This document shows, one piece after another, positions 34,168 to 44,890 of a stretch of 64,000 nucleotides of DNA. Each line of letters begins with the position of its first letter. The first letter of the stretch is position 1. Under the pieces are notes generated by a model that was given only the letters and a program-made list of their open reading frames with translations, searched no databases and was not told where the DNA came from. This DNA comes from Magicicada septendecula (lineage: Eukaryota; Arthropoda; Insecta; Hemiptera; Cicadidae), in assembly GCA_034769895.1 (NCBI GenBank), contig CM068367.1:89029399-89093398 (forward strand), written 5' to 3'. Made by a program: the position numbers and the translations under genes.

Positions 34168-34753
34168 TGTTACGACGTCACAGAACAATCTACGTGTTTA
34201 TCGAACGTTCCAGAGAGATCCAGAATGTAAGCGTGTGGCGTACGTGATTGTAGACGCATTTTGCGAGAATCTTCTCGACTGTGCCAGGCTTCGCTATGGC
34301 GCTCGGACTGTGTCAAGGCCGCAGTTAATTACGTAGTTCATACGCACACTACGATGCAATTAGGAATCGTCTAGATATTCGACTGGCTATAAATACCGGT
34401 ACTCAACGACGTTCAGTTTAGTATTAGGCAAATTTTTGACTGTGCGGTTCGAGAGTATAGCTGCGATATATTTCCAGAGCGGTTCGAGTTATTACTGTCT
34501 ACGTTCAAGTAGTTATTAGTGAAGTGTTGCGTTTTATAATCGGACAGTATAATTGTAATACAATTGTCTTTAATATTAGTGACATTTATTTACGTGTGAA
34601 CACTTTTTATTTGATTTGTTGTAGTAGACTGTGTTGTTAATTACGAACTGTTTTACTGTGACAATTAAAGGTGTGATTAGTGACTTAATTGTTGTCTTGT
34701 ATACTTATTTTGTTTCCACTGTACCTATGACGATCGAGTAGACCGTCGTAACA
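34168..34753 (+). repeat. 5' LTR of the Gypsy element
   Basis: Starts TGTTACGACG, ends CGTCGTAACA. It matches 37,598-38,192 along its whole length and, more distantly, the minus-strand solo LTR at 17,234. Confidence 0.9.
34388..34418 (+). promoter_or_regulatory. LTR core promoter
   Basis: TATAAATA at 34,388-34,395 and the arthropod initiator TCAGTT at 34,413-34,418, about 25 nt apart. Both are kept in the 3' LTR and in the solo LTR relative. Confidence 0.65.
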
Positions 34754-34754
34754 G

Positions 34755-34772
34755 TGGTGTCAGAAGTGGGAT
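34755..34772 (+). promoter_or_regulatory. Primer binding site
   Basis: TGGTGTCAGAAGTGGGA starts one base after the LTR. Its pattern suggests priming by a leucine tRNA (inferred from memory of tRNA-Leu 3' ends). Confidence 0.6.
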
Positions 34773-35111
34773 AGAACGTTTAACAGTGGAAACAGTGGAT
34801 ACTTTGTACAAGACGAGTGTGATTCGTAATTAATCGGTAAACATGGATCCCAGTCAGATGATGGAAGCTTTACAAACACTGCTGCGGCAGACACAGGAAG
34901 AAGCAGAAAAACGACAGGATGAGAAATGCAGGCAGGAGGCGGAAGAAGCAGAAAGACGACAAAAAGAAGAACGAAGACAGGAAAGAGAAGAGGCTGAGGA
35001 ACGTCAGAAAGCACTAATGCTAGAAACAGAAGAAAGACAAAAAGAAGACCGAAGACAAGAAAAGGAAGAAACAGAGGAACGACGTAAACGTGAAACAGAA
35101 GACATCAAGGA

Positions 35112-35313
35112 ATAAATTACCTTATTTCAAATCCGTCCTGTGACTTCATTGCGTTGTTTTTGTTGTTATGCGTTTCGGGAACTATGTCCCATCTCCAGAC
35201 GTATTACACGAAACGCGTAACAACAAAAACAACGCAACGAAGTCACAGGACGGATTTGAAATAAGGTAATTTTATTATCAATAACGTGACTTGGACCATA
35301 ATCAACAATGTTT
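35112..35313 (+). mobile_element. Hammerhead foldback insertion in gag, 12-bp target duplication
   Basis: AGACATCAAGGA stands at 35,100-35,111 and 35,314-35,325. Between them lie two ~62-bp inverted arms (about 35,115-35,176 and 35,209-35,270), an intervening hammerhead remnant, and a ~43-nt tail containing GGACCATAATCAACAATG. Insert plus one duplication is 214 bp, shifting the frame by one, and gag resumes at the expected codon on the far side. The insertion is therefore younger than the Gypsy copy. Confidence 0.9.
35165..35201 (-). ncRNA. Degenerate hammerhead motif in the gag insertion
   Basis: Minus strand CTGGAGA (A to G in the core), stem II GGGA / TCCC, GAAA, then CGCA where CGCGT is expected. 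The right arm on the plus strand keeps GAAACGCGTAAC. Its resemblance to the motif at 11,164 (GGGAC..GTCCC, ACGCGT) suggests the same subfamily. Confidence 0.55.
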
Positions 35314-36474
35314 AGACATCAAGGAGTTAATACAGCAGCAAAAGCAGACACAAGAACAAACCGCTGCAGAGTTGGGTCTCCTACGAGGTGAGCTTAATAA
35401 GCAAGTTACTAAAATATCGGAGGTACAAGAATCAATGACATTAAAAATAGCTGAAGTAGAAAAATCTGTCTTGACTGTGGAAGAAACTAAAATATCAACA
35501 AAAATATCTGCAGTAGAAGACTCGATTACAAATATAAAAGAGCAGATCAAAAATGAAGTCGAGCAGTGTCTGAAATTACAACCAAAACAACTTTGTGAAC
35601 AGACTGTACCAATGATAAAGACAGAAAATGACGCACAAAATAAGTCACTAGAGAAAGTAACTTTGCCTGCAGTAGGGACAGTTCATGTCAAAGCTCCAAC
35701 CTTTGACGGAAGCAGTCACTGAGCAACGTACCTCCGTCAATTTGAAGCTGCTGCATGTGCAAATAATTGGACAGAGAAAGACAAGGCTGTTTCACTCGTT
35801 CTCTCATTACAAGGACCCGCGGCAGAACTACTACAGAAAGTGCCACCTGACAGCCAGAACACCTATGCCGAGTTGATAAAAGATCTGGAATTACGGTATG
35901 ATGATAAACATCTGCGAGAGGTGTACTGCGCTCAGTTGAGAACAAGACAACAACTTTCCGGGGAGAGTCTTCAAGAGTTTGAAGCAAGTATCGACAGATT
36001 GATTAGATTGGCCTATCCTGAAGCACCAGAAGACTTCCGAATAAGGTTTGCGGTGCAGACATTTATTGATGGCATCGGAGATTGTGAACTTCAGCCAGTG
36101 TTACGAATGGCAAGACACCGAAATAGCTCAGAAGCTCTTGTTCACACCCTAGAGTTTGAAGCTGCCAAGTCAGCGTCCTGCTACATTAATGGTTTGTGCC
36201 ATCACGTTGGAGTCAGAAGATCCCTGTATCACATTGCCGTTACGATGGGTGCAGAAAAACAATGTTGGCAGACAAACAGTTCAAAAGTTCAAGAGAGTCG
36301 CAATGATTTCAAAAAGACAGAAGACCGAAATGTTACAACTGTGGAAAACGTAGCCATCTACTGGTAGACTGTTGGGAGAAGAAGATACCGAGAGAAGAGA
36401 GTGATCGCACCAATTGGAGAAGTAAAGCCCCAGAACAGCACACTGTTTCCACGCTACATAAGACCAGTGGAAAC

Positions 36475-36780
36475 TTGATTGTTAATGGATTTGCGGAAGG
36501 AAAACTAACATCATTTACAGTTGACACGGGCGCAACAGTGTCCATTGTGCGCCCTGACTTAGTCAGCAACCGCCAGCCTCTAATTAGCTCTTGTACAATA
36601 CAGACTGTGACTGGAAGCCCCGTCAAGGTGCTAGGAAAGGTAGACGTACGTGTACGCCTGGGTCTTCTCGAGTTTAGCCACCAAATGCTCGTTGCAGACA
36701 TTGTCGATGAAGTGATTCTTGGCACGGACATTATGAATGCCTACGGATTCATTGTGGACTTCAGAGAGAGAATGTCCTGA
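36475..36780 (+). CDS. Retropepsin-like aspartic protease (Gypsy pol)
   Basis: About 100 residues. FTVDTGATVSIVRPDL holds the catalytic D-T-G (residues 17-19), and VILGTDIMNAYG (80-91) is the second conserved ILG-x-D motif of retroviral-type proteases, which act as dimers to cut the Gag-Pol polyprotein. The frame is shared with the zinc knuckle upstream and has no stop between, so the protease is normally made as part of a polyprotein rather than from the first codon given. It ends at a TGA caused by a frameshift just after FRERM. Confident on identity. Confidence 0.85.
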   Translation: MIVNGFAEGKLTSFTVDTGATVSIVRPDLVSNRQPLISSCTIQTVTGSPVKVLGKVDVRVRLGLLEFSHQMLVADIVDEVILGTDIMNAYGFIVDFRERMS

Positions 36781-36905
36781 AGGTTGGCCAAGAGAAGATA
36801 AAGCTTTCCATGGCTAAAATGACAGGGTCTACCAACCATTCTATTAAGTGAGTGGCATTAGTCGAAGAAAAAGTCAACAGGTCTGGTTAAGAGGAACCCT
36901 CCCTA

Positions 36906-37586
36906 TTGCAAGCAGAAATGGAGGAAGAACTAGCAGAGGAAATACAAATAAGTGTAACGACAAAAGAAGTGATTGGAAAGCCAACTATGGGTGTCGAGAC
37001 AAAACTATTGTTTGTTCCTGAGCTGATAGAAGCGCCCGAGGGCAAAGTAGCTGGAGATGAGGTTATGCAAGAGGTTGTTGACGAGAACCAAACAAACTTG
37101 GATCAACTAGTGGTGTTTAGGTCATCAATACATGACGCAACGGCAGTGATTCCAGCAAAATTGGTGTTTGGGCAGGAGATTCGTCTTCCTGGCGACTTAA
37201 TGTTCGGATCACCTGAGACTCAGTCCCAAGAGCCAAAGAACTATTCCTTGCAATTAGAAAACCAACTGCGAGAAATGAATCGCTTGGTAAGAGGATGGCT
37301 GAAGATTGCCAGTGATAAAATGGAAACTCGGTATGACATTCGCAGCAATAGTGTGGGTTTCCAAGAAGGAGATCAGGTCTGGTTGTTCAATCCAAAGCGC
37401 CGTCGTGGTCGCTCACCTAAGCTCCAGTCTAACTGGGAAGGACCCTACACTGTGAAAAAAAGAATTAACGATGTTGTTTATCGGATTCAACAGGAAGGAC
37501 AGCAAAAGTTCAAGGTCGTCCACCAAGATCGCCTGGCTGAGTACAACGTTAGAGACGGTTTGCCAGTTCGGGATGAACAGGCTTAA
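36906..37586 (+). CDS. Integrase C-terminal region fused to unrelated N-terminus (deletion product)
   Basis: Residues 71-226 are the C-terminal end of a Gypsy/412 integrase: FRSSIHDATAVIPAKLVFG, EIRLPGDLMFGSP, LKIASDKMETRYD, GFQEGDQVWLFNPKRRRGRS, then GPYTVKKRINDVVYRIQ and KVVHQDRLAEY. This part follows the catalytic core and helps bind DNA. Residues 1-65 are acidic and probably derive from the region just after the protease. The deletion that removed reverse transcriptase, RNase H and the integrase core ends near 37,095-37,115, and the join keeps an open frame. The HHCC finger and the DDE core are absent. Confidence 0.8.
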   Translation: MQAEMEEELAEEIQISVTTKEVIGKPTMGVETKLLFVPELIEAPEGKVAGDEVMQEVVDENQTNLDQLVVFRSSIHDATAVIPAKLVFGQEIRLPGDLMFGSPETQSQEPKNYSLQLENQLREMNRLVRGWLKIASDKMETRYDIRSNSVGFQEGDQVWLFNPKRRRGRSPKLQSNWEGPYTVKKRINDVVYRIQQEGQQKFKVVHQDRLAEYNVRDGLPVRDEQA

Positions 37587-37597
37587 GGAGGAGGCAG
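37584..37597 (+). promoter_or_regulatory. Polypurine tract of the Gypsy element
   Basis: TAAGGAGGAGGCAG abuts the 3' LTR. Confidence 0.7.
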
Positions 37598-38192
37598 TGT
37601 TGCGACGTCACAGAACAATCTACGTGTTTATCGAACGTTCCAGAGAGATCCAGAATGTAAGCGTGTGTCGTATGTGATTGTAGACGCATTTTGCGAGAAT
37701 CTTCTCGACTGTGCCAGGAGGGCACATTGCTTCGCTATGGCGCTCAGACTGTGTCAAGGCCGCAGTTAATTACATAGTTCATACACACACTACGACGCAA
37801 TTAGGAATCGTCTAGATATTCGACTGGGTATAAATACCAGTACTCAACGACGTTCAGTTTAGTATTAGGCGAATTTTTGACTGTGCAGTTCAAGAGTACA
37901 GCTGCGATATATTTCCAGAGCGGTTCGAGTTATTACTGTCTACGTTCAAGTAGTTATTAGTGAAGTGTTGCGTTTTATAATCGGACAGTATAATTGTAAT
38001 ACAATTGTCTTTAATATTAGTGACATTTATTTGCGTGTGAACAATTTTTATTTGATTTGTTGTAGTAGACTGTGTTGTTAATTATGAACTATTTTACTGT
38101 AACAATTAAAGGTGTGATTAGTGACTTAATTGGTGTCTTGTACTTATTTTGTTTCAACTGTACCTATGACGATCGAGTAGACCATCGTAACA
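37598..38192 (+). repeat. 3' LTR of the Gypsy element
   Basis: Starts TGTTGCGACG, ends ATCGTAACA. It has the same TATA and initiator as the 5' LTR. It carries AGGGCACATTG near 37,718-37,728 that is absent from the 5' copy. Short open frames inside are chance. Confidence 0.9.
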
Positions 38193-38465
38193 CTACAATA
38201 TATGGTCATGTATTCTGTCCATGCACAACGGATCTCCAGAAAATAAAATTATATGGTCTACTCAAGTGACAGGTATAGTTGTATTAACCAAGAGATCAAA
38301 TGGAATTGGCCAGAGCACATTACTAGAACAAATAATGATAGGTGGGCTAAGGTAACTACCAAATGGTACGCTGCAGATAAACAGGTTTCCCAAATAGGGG
38401 AAGAATGACTGGTAGGTAGAGAGATAAAATAATAGGATGAAAAAAGAGGATACTACGATACTAGT

Positions 38466-38640
38466 TAAGAGGTGTCGAAAAAAGTAAATACTTAGGCGTT
38501 ATTTTCAACAAACAGGGAAGCAGCAAAGATGAAATTCAAGAACATGTTATCAAGGGGTGAACCGTTATAAGAACGCTGAATTCTCTTCTATGGGAAAGAA
38601 GTATAACAAGAAATACAAAGAAACATATTCAAACGTTACT
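38466..38640 (+). pseudogene. LINE reverse-transcriptase fragment, 5' half of a split copy
   Basis: GVEKSKYLGVIFNKQGSSKD, then EIQEHVIKG, IRTLNSLLWERSITRNTKK. This is the segment after the RT palm that runs up to the LYGAE-x-W block, and that block is found 2.1 kb further on at 40,788. The two pieces join in sense and order. Confidence 0.65.
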
Positions 38641-40785
38641 CTTAGACACTTACTTTTGCACATATGCTGTTACTCGTTTGTGCGCACTTACCCACGTCTC
38701 TTAGGTATACTCTTCTTCTGCAGTATTTACCTTGATGTTTCCCAGCTAGGTCGCAGGCTTTGGTAGTTGATTGAGTGTGGGTAAGCACGTGAATATCGTT
38801 GTATAATTGTAATACAAGTAAAGAGTACAGAGGATTTAGTATTGGTTGTGAAATTAGTACGACTCTGTTAATAAAATCATATTCATTTTGTTTATTATTT
38901 AAAAAATTCAAATTATCATATTATTAATTATTGTGTGGGTTAATTACTATTGGAACCCTTATATTCAATACGAATATAATATAATTATAACGTGGTTAAA
39001 ATCTTATCTCTTATATTCTAAGACATATTATACACAAACATAAGACATATATGACATGGAATATTTACACAGACATATAATACATAACACATATATTATT
39101 ATAATACATGATTAACACGTACGAAATTGAATATTCATCTTGTCTTAGCAAGTGTGGTTTTTATTATATACCACTTAATTAAAAAATTAATTAATTAAAC
39201 ATTTATTAAAAATACTAATAGAGACCATTGCATTACTTTAATTAATTATATTACTAATGTCTCAATTAATCAACAATCTTCAATTTAAGTAAATCTCATA
39301 CTTGAATTTAATTATCTAATAAAATATAAAAATATAATAAAATATGGTTTCTATACTGACCATTTATTTATGAGATTAATAAAGTTATATTCTCTGTTAT
39401 CAATGATTATTCTTTGAACATTTATTGATTATTCATTATGAAAAATACAAATATAATAATGTTTATGTAAACTTGTATATGGAATCTAGAGCCTTCTTTC
39501 GATAGACCTCAGGGTCATTTATAATATTAAATAAATGTCTGACTTCACCTGCATATTTCTGCAACCATTTAACTGTGTCATTACCATCATCTGGACTCTC
39601 ACGTTTGGGATCCTATTCGGGTATCACCTTCTCTGTCTCTGCATCGTTGAAATTACTCTCTCCGTCTACTGGGTGCTGAGTTCTGACGTGGACCTCTGGT
39701 CGTGATGATGTACGGCTGGATGTAGCTGCATGTGGCTGTCCCTGCATCCTCTAGTATTTTGCTCTGGTTCCTCTCCTCTCCTCGTCTTGTCCCTTGTGGA
39801 TGTCTCGAAGTTCTACGTGGACTTCTTGTAGTTCATCGACGTTATGACTCCTCGTAGATTACGATATTATAGTCTTTTTAAATAAATTGTGTATCACTAA
39901 TACTTTCACCGACGTACTGCCAGTTCCATCGCACTTCAAACTACGTAATACAGTTTAAAAACATTACTTAACTTTATAAAATTCGTGGTTGCGAGATGCG
40001 TGGATTTCACGTAGTGTCTGTTAATGATCTGAGAAAGCATGTGTCGCTCGCTGGGGTTTTATACTCCTGCCATCATTCCATTCCTGTTGGAAACTGTTTG
40101 GACAAAATTGAACAGGTCCGCGCGTCGATTTAATTGCTAATTACAACCTACGCATCTTTCTATGAAGTGCACACTTTTTTATAAATATTATTTTACAAAT
40201 CGTTAGGTACATTATTAAACTTAACTTATGCAAATTATGAACATTAAGGTGTGTAAACTATGGAAGTTATGGCAAAATTTCACACGGTGGCTGAACGGTT
40301 CCCACAATCATAGACCACTTAATGTCTAATTGTAGCGCCAGGCGCCAGCTTTATTTTTACATATGTCTCTGATTCGTGTGACTTCTGGTTTTCGTTCAGT
40401 ACTTAAAAAACTGTGTAAAATTTTCCACAATCGTATGCATAATTCAACTTGTTCTTCATTTACACACTAACACTAACACACACACGCAGCTGCCTGTCGC
40501 TATGACGTCACCCTTGCCGGTCGGAGCGTGTTTCTTTCTCCCCTTCGCTGCGTTATAAACCAACTAGGCTTTTAATTCCATATGCAGGCTCACTTACAAT
40601 TTTTTTTTTTAATTAATTAATACGTTTATTTCTTTTATTATCTCTTATACCTAACGCTTAATTATTACACTATTTTTACTATTTACATCTTTTACATCTC
40701 ATACGTGCTTTCGTATGTTATCATACCTCAGTCAGGGGTTGATACATATATTTATGCTAAACGTATCATTGCAATATATATAATA
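38641..40785. mobile_element. Foreign DNA splitting a LINE (about 2.1 kb, unclassified)
   Basis: It separates the two LINE halves. It contains a minus-strand TATAAAA near 40,053 with an AT-rich leader, a GC-richer block (39,590-39,850) whose minus strand reads NDTVKWLQKYAGEVRHLFN, and a near-palindromic TATG..CATA motif close to the right edge (40,715-40,735). It could be an LTR-element fragment in minus orientation, but LTR ends and target duplication were not identified. Confidence 0.4.
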
Positions 40786-41222
40786 GGATGGTGCAAAGTG
40801 TAATCCTTTATGGAGCAGAAGTTTGGAATGTTTCAAACGTAAATAAGAAAAAACTGATGGCAGCGGAAATGGACTTCTTCAGGAGGAGTTGTAGAAGATC
40901 AAATTTAGACAGGGTTAGAAATGAGACTATTAGAGCCGAGATGAATATTGACAGGACAATAATAGATGAAATAGAAAGAAGACAATTGACTTGGTTTGGG
41001 CATGTGAAGAGAACGGAAGATGACAGATGGCCCCAGAAAATACTGGAATGGATACCACCAGTGAGGAGGAAAAGAGGACGTCCACGGGGGAGTTGGTGAG
41101 ATGACGTAGCGGAAGCAATGGTTGGGAGAAATTTAGAAGAACTTACATGCTACGATAAGTTACAATGGAAGTTGGGAAACGGCGACAGCTGTAAAGATCC
41201 GTTATATATATATATATATATA
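40786..41222 (+). pseudogene. LINE 3' end, second half of the split copy, with (AT)n tail
   Basis: MVQSVILYGAEVWNVSNVNK, KLMAAEMDFFRRSCRR, RVRNETIRAEMNI, QLTWFGHVKRTEDDRWP and WIPPVRRKRGRPRGSW form the complete C-terminal part of an RTE-like LINE reverse transcriptase. After an in-frame stop (W-TGA) the family tail DDVAEAMVGRNLEE continues. The copy ends in an AT repeat (41,203-41,222), the usual simple-repeat 3' end of such elements. Confidence 0.75.
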
Positions 41223-41489
41223 TTGCAACAGATCAAACTTTATTATTCTAATAAGGATATTGTGAGTGTGTAAAAATCGATACAAGTCTATTATGGAGGA
41301 GATGAAAAATTATTTATTATATACAAATATTGTTTATAAAGATGTATAATGTATTTTAAATTGTCATGTATTGATAATATATTTAATTGTTTGTATTGTT
41401 CGATAATATAAATCAATTTTACTTGTTTGCTGCAACGTCCTCCTCTCGTCTCGTCGGTCCCGTCTTGGCGTTCTCTTCTTCCTGTCCCT

Positions 41490-41617
41490 CCTTCCTGGTG
41501 TCCTCTTCTCCTGGCGTCCTCTTTGCCTCGTCGTCCTCTTCTACAGCTTCACTTCTTCCTGGTGTCCTCTTCGTCTGGCGTCCTCTTCGTCTCGTCGTCC
41601 TCTTCTACAGCAAGCAG
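41490..41617 (+). repeat. Minisatellite, about 64-bp period, two copies
   Basis: CTTCCTGGTGTCCTCTTC, CTGGCGTCCTCTT and CGTCGTCCTCTTCTACAGC recur after about 64 bp, with a partial copy before. The open frames through it (Pro/Ser-rich) are by-products. Confidence 0.7.
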
Positions 41618-41910
41618 CTCCAGCGGCGATATTTCACAGAGTTTCGTAGTTATGTTTGACTGCTAACATTGATTGGTTTCTGGATAAATTGTTCACTCAT
41701 AATGATTTTGAATTTCATTCATTCAGTTTATTATTAATTTATATTTTATAATTTCTTAATTTCAGGATTTAACGGGGTATTTACTAATGCAGTGCGTTTA
41801 ATGTACACCTTTCAACGATATCTTGTAGTGTTTTTAAGTTCCCTAAGCGGATATCTTAACTTACACAAGACAGCACTGTATTATATTTTAAATTTTATTT
41901 AATTATTTAC

Positions 41911-42060
41911 CCTCTCGGTTCTTATCGCAAAATTTCGTTAAGAATTTCAAGGTTTATATTTTATTTTATATAAAATATTCCTCTATTCCTTCTTGGTTCT
42001 TACCGCAAAACTTCGTTAAGAATTTTAAGGTTTATGGTTTATTTTATATAAGATATTTCT
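41911..42060 (+). repeat. 78-bp tandem repeat, two copies
   Basis: GGTTCTTATCGCAAAATTTC near 41,917 and GGTTCTTACCGCAAAACTTC near 41,995 begin two closely similar units that end in TTTATTTTATATAA. Confidence 0.75.
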
Positions 42061-43410
42061 ACTTTTGTAAGAGAGCAACTCTCTTACCCGGGCACAACTT
42101 CCCTAGCAACGTCGACAGACAGACTGTGTACATCAGAGCTCTGCAACGTATGAATCTCACTGAATTTGGTGTATTTTGATAGGCCAAGCCCAAGTCACAT
42201 GATTGATGGAACGACCAGATACACAAATTTCATGAAAAACTTTGTATAATGTTGCATAGTCCTGCATGGAAATTATCTACAATTGTTATTACCCTATCAT
42301 TGATAAGAGTTTCACTTGAGTTTTTCTTTACTTAAAAAACCATATTTCTAAAATAGTTACAAACCTCAGAGTATACACAAATCGAAGCTATTTACTTAAA
42401 TAATTCCTTGTCAAATTTTCATGTAAATCGGTTAACTACTACTGCTGCAATAGCGATTGCAGATTATCACACCCGCACACGCGCACCAATTCATACAAAA
42501 AATACATGACAATATAGTACATCTTTTTATGAAGAGTTTGGTGTAACCTATATGCTTATCAATTTTTAAATACAAAACTTATGACTAAAAGACAAAATAT
42601 TACACAAAACAAATTTTAACAAGAAATGCTCGTCATTCATGTACTCTGATATAAACAGCATATCTTATCATCCTGTGTTCTGTTGCAATATATATATTGC
42701 AACGTTACAACAATTATACAAATATATTACCATGTACTCAATGCAACTAAATATGTATTACACCGGCCAGGTCGCAGGATTTGTTTCTCTCGTTGCGTTA
42801 AGTATATGTAGTTGCACAATAATTAAATAGTTTTTAAAGAGGAGTGAGATTTTGACATGAAATAAATCATTTAACATCATTTAAAATAATTTATTAATTA
42901 TTAATAAAAGATTTATTAATTAACAGAAAAAATATTTCAATATTAAAATTTCAAACATTAGACACATAAATATTTACCTTTATAAGTGTTACAAATATAC
43001 TGTAACCTACAATGCTATTCATAACATACCACAAAAAAATAAACACCCATATAATCTTATTGACTAAACAACATGTTAAACAAGTTATTTAAATTCTTTT
43101 TATTTCTGTGTGTCTGAAATTAACTCAACTTTTAAATACTGATAGCAACTCAGTTACAAACAAAATAAGATTAAGTTTCAAGAATGAATTTATTGTTGCT
43201 ATAAACAAAAATAAATTAATCTACCATTTACTTCCAATCTATTATGGACTTATACTAACACACCCAAAAATACGACAAAAGATTATTATTTCTTTACTAG
43301 ATTTGCTTGTTAACTTACTCTCTTATCTAAGTATTATTTAATATTAAAACTCTAATTATTATATTCATATTTAAGTTCTTTTTCGAGAGCTCTCTTCACA
43401 ATAAAATATA
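42061..43410. other. Unassigned AT-rich DNA with a perfect palindrome
   Basis: GTTGCAATATA and its complement form a perfect 22-bp palindrome at 42,682-42,703. Otherwise no gene, RNA or repeat family was recognised. Confidence 0.4.
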
Positions 43411-43639
43411 ATTGTTTTTGTATCACCTGCGTATATCACCATTTCCATTGCATGTGTGTGTCCAGAATCCTGAGAGTATGATGATGCGGTGTTTGTTGTC
43501 TCTATGGGTTGTTGCTGTTAGTGATGCTCCAGCATTCCTCCTTACGTCTTGGTGTGAGTGTGGTAGTATGTGTGTGTGTGTGTGTGTGTCCATGTCGATC
43601 TGCAAACGGGCAGCGTAACGTCCTGTAGATTTGTTGAGT

Positions 43640-43690
43640 CCGAGTGTGCGATCGCCCAAAATTGCCAGTGGTATTTATACTGGTCGCGAT
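43640..43690 (-). promoter_or_regulatory. Predicted TATA promoter, minus strand
   Basis: Minus-strand CCAGTATAAATACCACTGG (43,667-43,685) resembles the TATA region of the LTRs at 17,573 and 34,388 (TATAAATACC). It may mark a decayed LTR. No LTR ends were identified. Confidence 0.35.
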
Positions 43691-44319
43691 TTGACAGGAA
43701 CAGTCCTGCTTTTGACAGGTTAGAGATGATCAGTTTACTCCAGAGCGTCCTTTTTATTACACTCACGTTTTGGTTAATTATCGCGAACTTATGACCATAT
43801 TTGTCACATGAGCGATCTCATTGTTTGCGTAATTTTTCTCTGGTCACTCACATATACCACACATATTAATTACTCTTTAATTACACTAGTAATTAATATT
43901 AATTAAATAGCATCATTAATATTGCACCTCTGGAAATAAATTTTACATTACCATACTCGTTAAAAATTTCTTAATGTAATGGTGTCTTTATAATTGGCGT
44001 AAGTCTTTGCGTACAGGTTTAACAAAAGTAATTAGTTTATTACAATCCTGTTAAGACCTGAATAATTGGAACAAACAATTCGTAGCACATCACCCCATCG
44101 CGTCGTTCAAAACAGGTCACAGCTGGCTCACACACACAAACTCACACATGCTGTATCTTACATGGCGGCAGGTGTATGTTTTTCGACAGGTCAGATTATG
44201 TCAATTCATGCATTTTCTTGCACAAAACTGTCTAAAACTGTTCCTTATACTTGCTATGCTAGTTACATATTAAACATACCGCCCTGGGCAAATATGTAAA
44301 TATATGTATTGTTGCAACA
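43691..44319. other. Unassigned DNA
   Basis: AT-rich, with a short CA run near 44,133. No gene was recognised. Confidence 0.35.
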
Positions 44320-44746
44320 AATGTATTTGTTATTGAAACAAATCAATAACATACATCCTAAAATACAATTCACTGAAGAAAAAGAAAAACATAACAAAAT
44401 CAACTATTTAGACATAACCATCACAAGATACAACAACCACATACAATATGCAATATATAGAAAACCAACTTCTACTAACATCATTATACCTAACCATTCT
44501 GACCACCCACCACAACATAAAATGGCAGCATTCTATTCGTTATTTAACAGAATGTACAAAATTCCCCTAAACAAACAAGAAACTGACAAAGAAAGAAATA
44601 TAATATACCAAATTGGTTATGAAAATGGATACAATAAAAATACTGTAAACAAAATAGAAAATAAAATCAAATATAAAATAAAAACTGAACAATTAAGAAT
44701 TAATCAAAATGAACAACACATAAATAATAACAACAGCAACAAATGA
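44309..44746 (+). CDS. Penelope-like reverse transcriptase, C-terminal fragment
   Basis: The frame reads HPKIQFTEEKE, KINYLDITITRYNNHIQYAI, YRKPTSTNIIIPNHSDHPPQ and HKMAAFYSLFNRMYKIPL. The chain YLDI-x-I, then YRKPT-x-x, HP-x-x-HK-x-A-x-x-x-L-x-x-R is characteristic of the region between the palm and the endonuclease of Penelope-like polymerases. The catalytic YADD part lies upstream and is missing. The true element sequence probably begins a few codons after 44,309. Lys/Asn-rich codon use follows the AT bias. Confidence 0.8.
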   Translation: MLQQMYLLLKQINNIHPKIQFTEEKEKHNKINYLDITITRYNNHIQYAIYRKPTSTNIIIPNHSDHPPQHKMAAFYSLFNRMYKIPLNKQETDKERNIIYQIGYENGYNKNTVNKIENKIKYKIKTEQLRINQNEQHINNNNSNK

Positions 44747-44890
44747 GCCACATTCACATACATAAATAATAAAATGACAAAACTAACAAAACTATTTTAA
44801 AACACAGATATAAAAATAGCATACAAAACTAATAAAAATAATTTACAAAAACTAAATAGCCCACACAACAAAGATAATACAACAACTAAC

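Larger units (their letters stand above)
34843..36372 (+). pseudogene. Gag polyprotein, broken by insertion, stop and frameshift
   Basis: The N-terminal part (34,843-35,111) is a highly charged Glu/Arg/Gln coiled coil with EERRQEREEAEERQK-type repeats. After the 202-bp insertion the same frame resumes with a Gln-rich coiled coil (LIQQQKQTQEQTAAELG), then the capsid domain: LVLSLQGPAAELLQKVP, LELRYDDKHLREVY, SGESLQEFEASIDRL, FIDGIGD. A TGA at 35,720-35,722 stands where the family usually has Trp. The C-terminal zinc knuckle CYNCGKRSHLLVDC (36,331-36,372; CX2CX4HX4C) is in another frame, so a frameshift lies between about 36,180 and 36,330. Gag would package element RNA; this copy cannot make the full protein. 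Confidence 0.85.
34168..38192 (+). mobile_element. Internally deleted Gypsy-type (mdg1/412-like) LTR retrotransposon
   Basis: 5' LTR (586 bp), PBS, gag, protease, the C-terminal end of integrase, polypurine tract and 3' LTR (595 bp) are present in the right order over 4025 bp. Reverse transcriptase, RNase H and the integrase catalytic core are missing, so the copy cannot move by itself. LTRs differ by several substitutions and an 11-bp indel near 37,718. Gag is broken by a hammerhead foldback insertion, a stop and a frameshift. The bases beside the LTRs do not form a simple duplication. Confidence 0.9.

Noticed and set aside
36475..36780. Host aspartic protease
   Set aside because: DTGA and ILGTD motifs, length and the zinc knuckle in the same frame upstream identify a retroelement protease between two LTRs.
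40712..40740. Hammerhead-like motif, minus strand (CTGAGG, TATG stem, CGAAA, GCACGT)
   Set aside because: The core lacks the final A of CTGANGA and the bases after GAAA do not form the expected palindrome; too degenerate to call.
41387..41666. Pro/Ser-rich proteins of 79-90 codons
   Set aside because: They arise from a 64-bp minisatellite read in two frames.
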